Of a stretch of DNA of 64,000 nucleotides, positions 62,717 through 64,000 are shown piece after piece (position 1 is the first letter of the stretch; every line of letters begins with the position of its first letter). This stretch comes from Firmicutes bacterium OM04-13BH. GTDB taxonomy: Bacteria > Bacillota > Clostridia > Lachnospirales > Lachnospiraceae. The position numbers were made by a program, and so were the translations under genes. The notes under the pieces were generated by a model, which made no database searches, was not told where the DNA came from, and worked only from the letters and a program-made list of their open reading frames with translations. The DNA is taken from assembly GCA_003481745.1 (NCBI GenBank), contig QULP01000009.1:40088-104087 (forward strand), given 5' to 3'.

Positions 62717-62990
62717 ATAAACAAAGAGAACGAAGCAAACAAACCCGAAAGGAATGATACCACCAAGAACATAACGTAATACCTCATATTTTTATGAAAG
62801 GAAGGTACAGACCACCAGAAACATAATGATTTACCTTAAAATTTATTAAAAATTCAAGAACAGGAGGTACGGACCACCGAAAACTTAACGTTTTATCCCA
62901 AAAAAATCTAAAAATCAGGAAGGTATAATCCAATGGATAATAGTAATTAAAAGGACCATTCGAAATGTCAACTTTGAATGGTCCTTTTTC
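62717..62990 (+). ncRNA. candidate non-coding RNA with repeated GGAGGU hairpins
   Basis: From the promoter to an intrinsic terminator (AAAGGACCATTC / GAATGGTCCTTT and TTTTT, 62949-62990) the transcript has no real ORF. Four related units start at 62751, 62800, 62863 and 62918. Units 2 and 3 have GGAAGGT-acag-ACCACC and GGAGGT-acgg-ACCACC small hairpins followed by GAAAC-TAAYG; units 1 and 4 are weaker. TACCT sequences between units could pair with the next AGGTA instead. GGA-rich repeats recall CsrA-binding or ribosome-site decoy RNAs. Not matched to a named family. Confidence 0.6.
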
Positions 62991-63027
62991 ATGCTGATTT
63001 TTTCTGAAAATGAAAAACTTTCTCAAA

Positions 63028-63057
63028 AGAAGCGAGGGCTTTTGACCCTCGCTTCTA
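63028..63057 (-). terminator. terminator of the cytidylate-kinase-like gene
   Basis: AGAAGCGAGGG / CCCTCGCTTCT with eight-base loop; TTTT follows on the minus strand. Confidence 0.75.
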
Positions 63058-63138
63058 ATCTTATCTTATACATTTCTTATACATTCTCTGATTTATGTGT
63101 TCTCAGAATTTTTTTGCACTTAATTTTGTAACTACAGC

Positions 63139-63741
63139 TTACTCAATGGTTTCATATAATGTAGTCAATATTTTAAGAATTTGCTCTTTCGTCAATCGAC
63201 TGCTGTCAAGACAGAGGTCATATCCATGATGTTTTCCCCACTTTCGGTCCGTATAATTTTCATAGTAATATTTTCTCTGCTTGTCTACTTTTTTAATTAA
63301 TTGCTTTGCTGCCTTTGCATCTAATCCGGTGCGGGCAGAAATGGTTCGGATTCGTTTTTCCAACGGCGCCGTAATAAAAACACAACGGCAGTCTGGTTTG
63401 ATTCTTAACAGATAATCCGCACATCTTCCTACAATTACACAATCTTCTGTTTCTGCTTTTTCTTTGATGATTTCACTCTGGGCTTCAAATAATACATCAT
63501 TGAGTGGTTCATAATAAAACTGTCTCTGTATGGCAATATCATCTTCCATATCATAACGCCACGGGTTTTCTCTTCTTTCATCGACCCGCTCTAATCTCTC
63601 TTCCGGCAGATTTTTCCGCTCAGCAGCAAGTGTAATCAGATTTTTATCATAAAATCCAATCTTCAACTGTTCTGCCAGACTTTGTGCAATTATTCTTCCC
63701 CCACTGCCAAATTCTCTTGCGATTGTAATTACTTTCCCCAT
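63139..63741 (-). CDS. cytidylate kinase-like family protein
   Basis: P-loop kinase-like protein of 200 residues (family PF13189). A loop ITIAREFGSGGRIIAQSLA replaces the usual nucleoside-kinase Walker A; VIVGRCADYLLRIKPDCRCVFI and the basic lid KRIRTISARTGLDAKAA follow. True CMP kinase is longer and different, so another phosphate acceptor is possible. ATG 63741 (MGKVITIAR) follows GGGAGGTG; the track's longer version from 63786 has no ribosome site. Confidence 0.82.
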   Translation of the reverse strand: MGKVITIAREFGSGGRIIAQSLAEQLKIGFYDKNLITLAAERKNLPEERLERVDERRENPWRYDMEDDIAIQRQFYYEPLNDVLFEAQSEIIKEKAETEDCVIVGRCADYLLRIKPDCRCVFITAPLEKRIRTISARTGLDAKAAKQLIKKVDKQRKYYYENYTDRKWGKHHGYDLCLDSSRLTKEQILKILTTLYETIE

Positions 63742-63894
63742 AAAGACACCTCCCGCAATTTGTTGCATTATTGTCTGTACTTTCATTTTTTGTTGTTTTT
63801 ATTATACAACAATTTCTTGATTTTTGCACTATATTCTATTATTTTTCTGTACGAAACAGCAATAAAGATTTTTCTAATTTTTTTGAAAAAGTTC

Positions 63895-63922
63895 TTGATT
63901 TTTCTAATTTATCTGTTATAAT
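63895..63922 (+). promoter_or_regulatory. promoter of tRNA-Tyr
   Basis: TTGATT (63895-63900), 16-base spacer and TATAAT (63917-63922), 35 bases before the tRNA. Confidence 0.65.
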
Positions 63923-63957
63923 AATACCTTGTCAGGACAAATGGCAAAAATAAATAT

Positions 63958-64000
63958 GGGCGATTTCCCGAGTGGCCAAAGGGGACAGACTGTAAATCTG
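63958..64000 (+). tRNA. tRNA-Tyr (anticodon GTA), 5' part
   Basis: GGGCGAT acceptor strand, D arm with CCCGAGTGGCCAAAGGGG, then anticodon loop CTGTAAA between ACAGA and TCTG. The long variable arm and 3' half lie beyond the window. Confidence 0.8.

Noticed and set aside
62933..62950. Mini-ORF MDNSN after a GGAAGG site in the repeat RNA
   Set aside because: Five codons only; the GGAAGG is better explained as the fourth repeat unit. It could still be a decoy or leader peptide, but there is no support.

Overview
The window reads as chromosomal DNA of a low-GC, obligately anaerobic Firmicute, most likely a gut Lachnospiraceae (Clostridia). The reasons are the AT-rich intergenic DNA with consensus sigma-A promoters and GGAGG ribosome sites, the cysE-cysS-mrnC-rlmB-sigH block of sporeforming Firmicutes, a T-box leader, a ZTP riboswitch, DUF3793/DUF2325/DUF3786 proteins, a meso-diaminopimelate dehydrogenase, and a CODH-family gene. 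No phage, plasmid or intact insertion sequence is seen. Most of the window is housekeeping and catabolic genes, on both strands but mostly minus.

Layout. 1-8.1 kb: sirtuin (cut by the window edge), class B sortase, MATE exporter with an AraC regulator, an alpha-glucosidase/4-alpha-glucanotransferase pair, and a DnaJ/CbpA protein. 8.3-13.0 kb: a carbon-monoxide-dehydrogenase-like protein followed by a NitT/TauT-type ABC importer. 13.1-17.5 kb: tRNA-Thr, sigH, rlmB, mrnC, cysS and cysE behind a T-box. 17.6-22.9 kb: gdhA, an ABC-F protein, ispF, and a DUF2325-DUF3793-flavodoxin operon with twin inverted-repeat operators. 23-26.6 kb: araR-araD-araB. 26.7-29 kb: NUDIX gene, a candidate small RNA, DUF3786, and a duplicated Val/Met tRNA array. 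29-34.8 kb: purL and two LysR genes. 34.9-42.6 kb: a Nik/Opp-type ABC importer next to a SAM methyltransferase and a deacylase-methyltransferase fusion. 42.8-53.4 kb: ridA, an HPr-like protein, mrp, a His-rich CsoR-like repressor, xpt, a surface protein, selD with a class V aminotransferase, exonuclease III, a PurF paralogue and a TIM-barrel protein. 53.5-64 kb: NlpC/P60-3D wall hydrolase, yitT, ddh, AICAR formyltransferase, PurO behind a ZTP riboswitch, an rRNA methyltransferase, map, a repeat-bearing RNA locus, a cytidylate-kinase-like gene and the start of tRNA-Tyr.

The strongest leads are four. (1) The CODH homologue has Glu412 at the position of a C-cluster cysteine, carries a His-rich N-terminal extension, and sits in an apparent operon with a small-molecule importer; it may not be a CO dehydrogenase. 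(2) Three promoters (two for the methyltransferase/ABC-importer cluster, one for a candidate small RNA 12 kb away) share a G/C palindrome in the same position against a weak -35, which suggests one regulon. (3) A perfect promoter at 62.7 kb drives a transcript made of repeated GGAGGU-ACCACC hairpins. (4) Two intergenic elements share a four-stem fold with compensating sequence changes.
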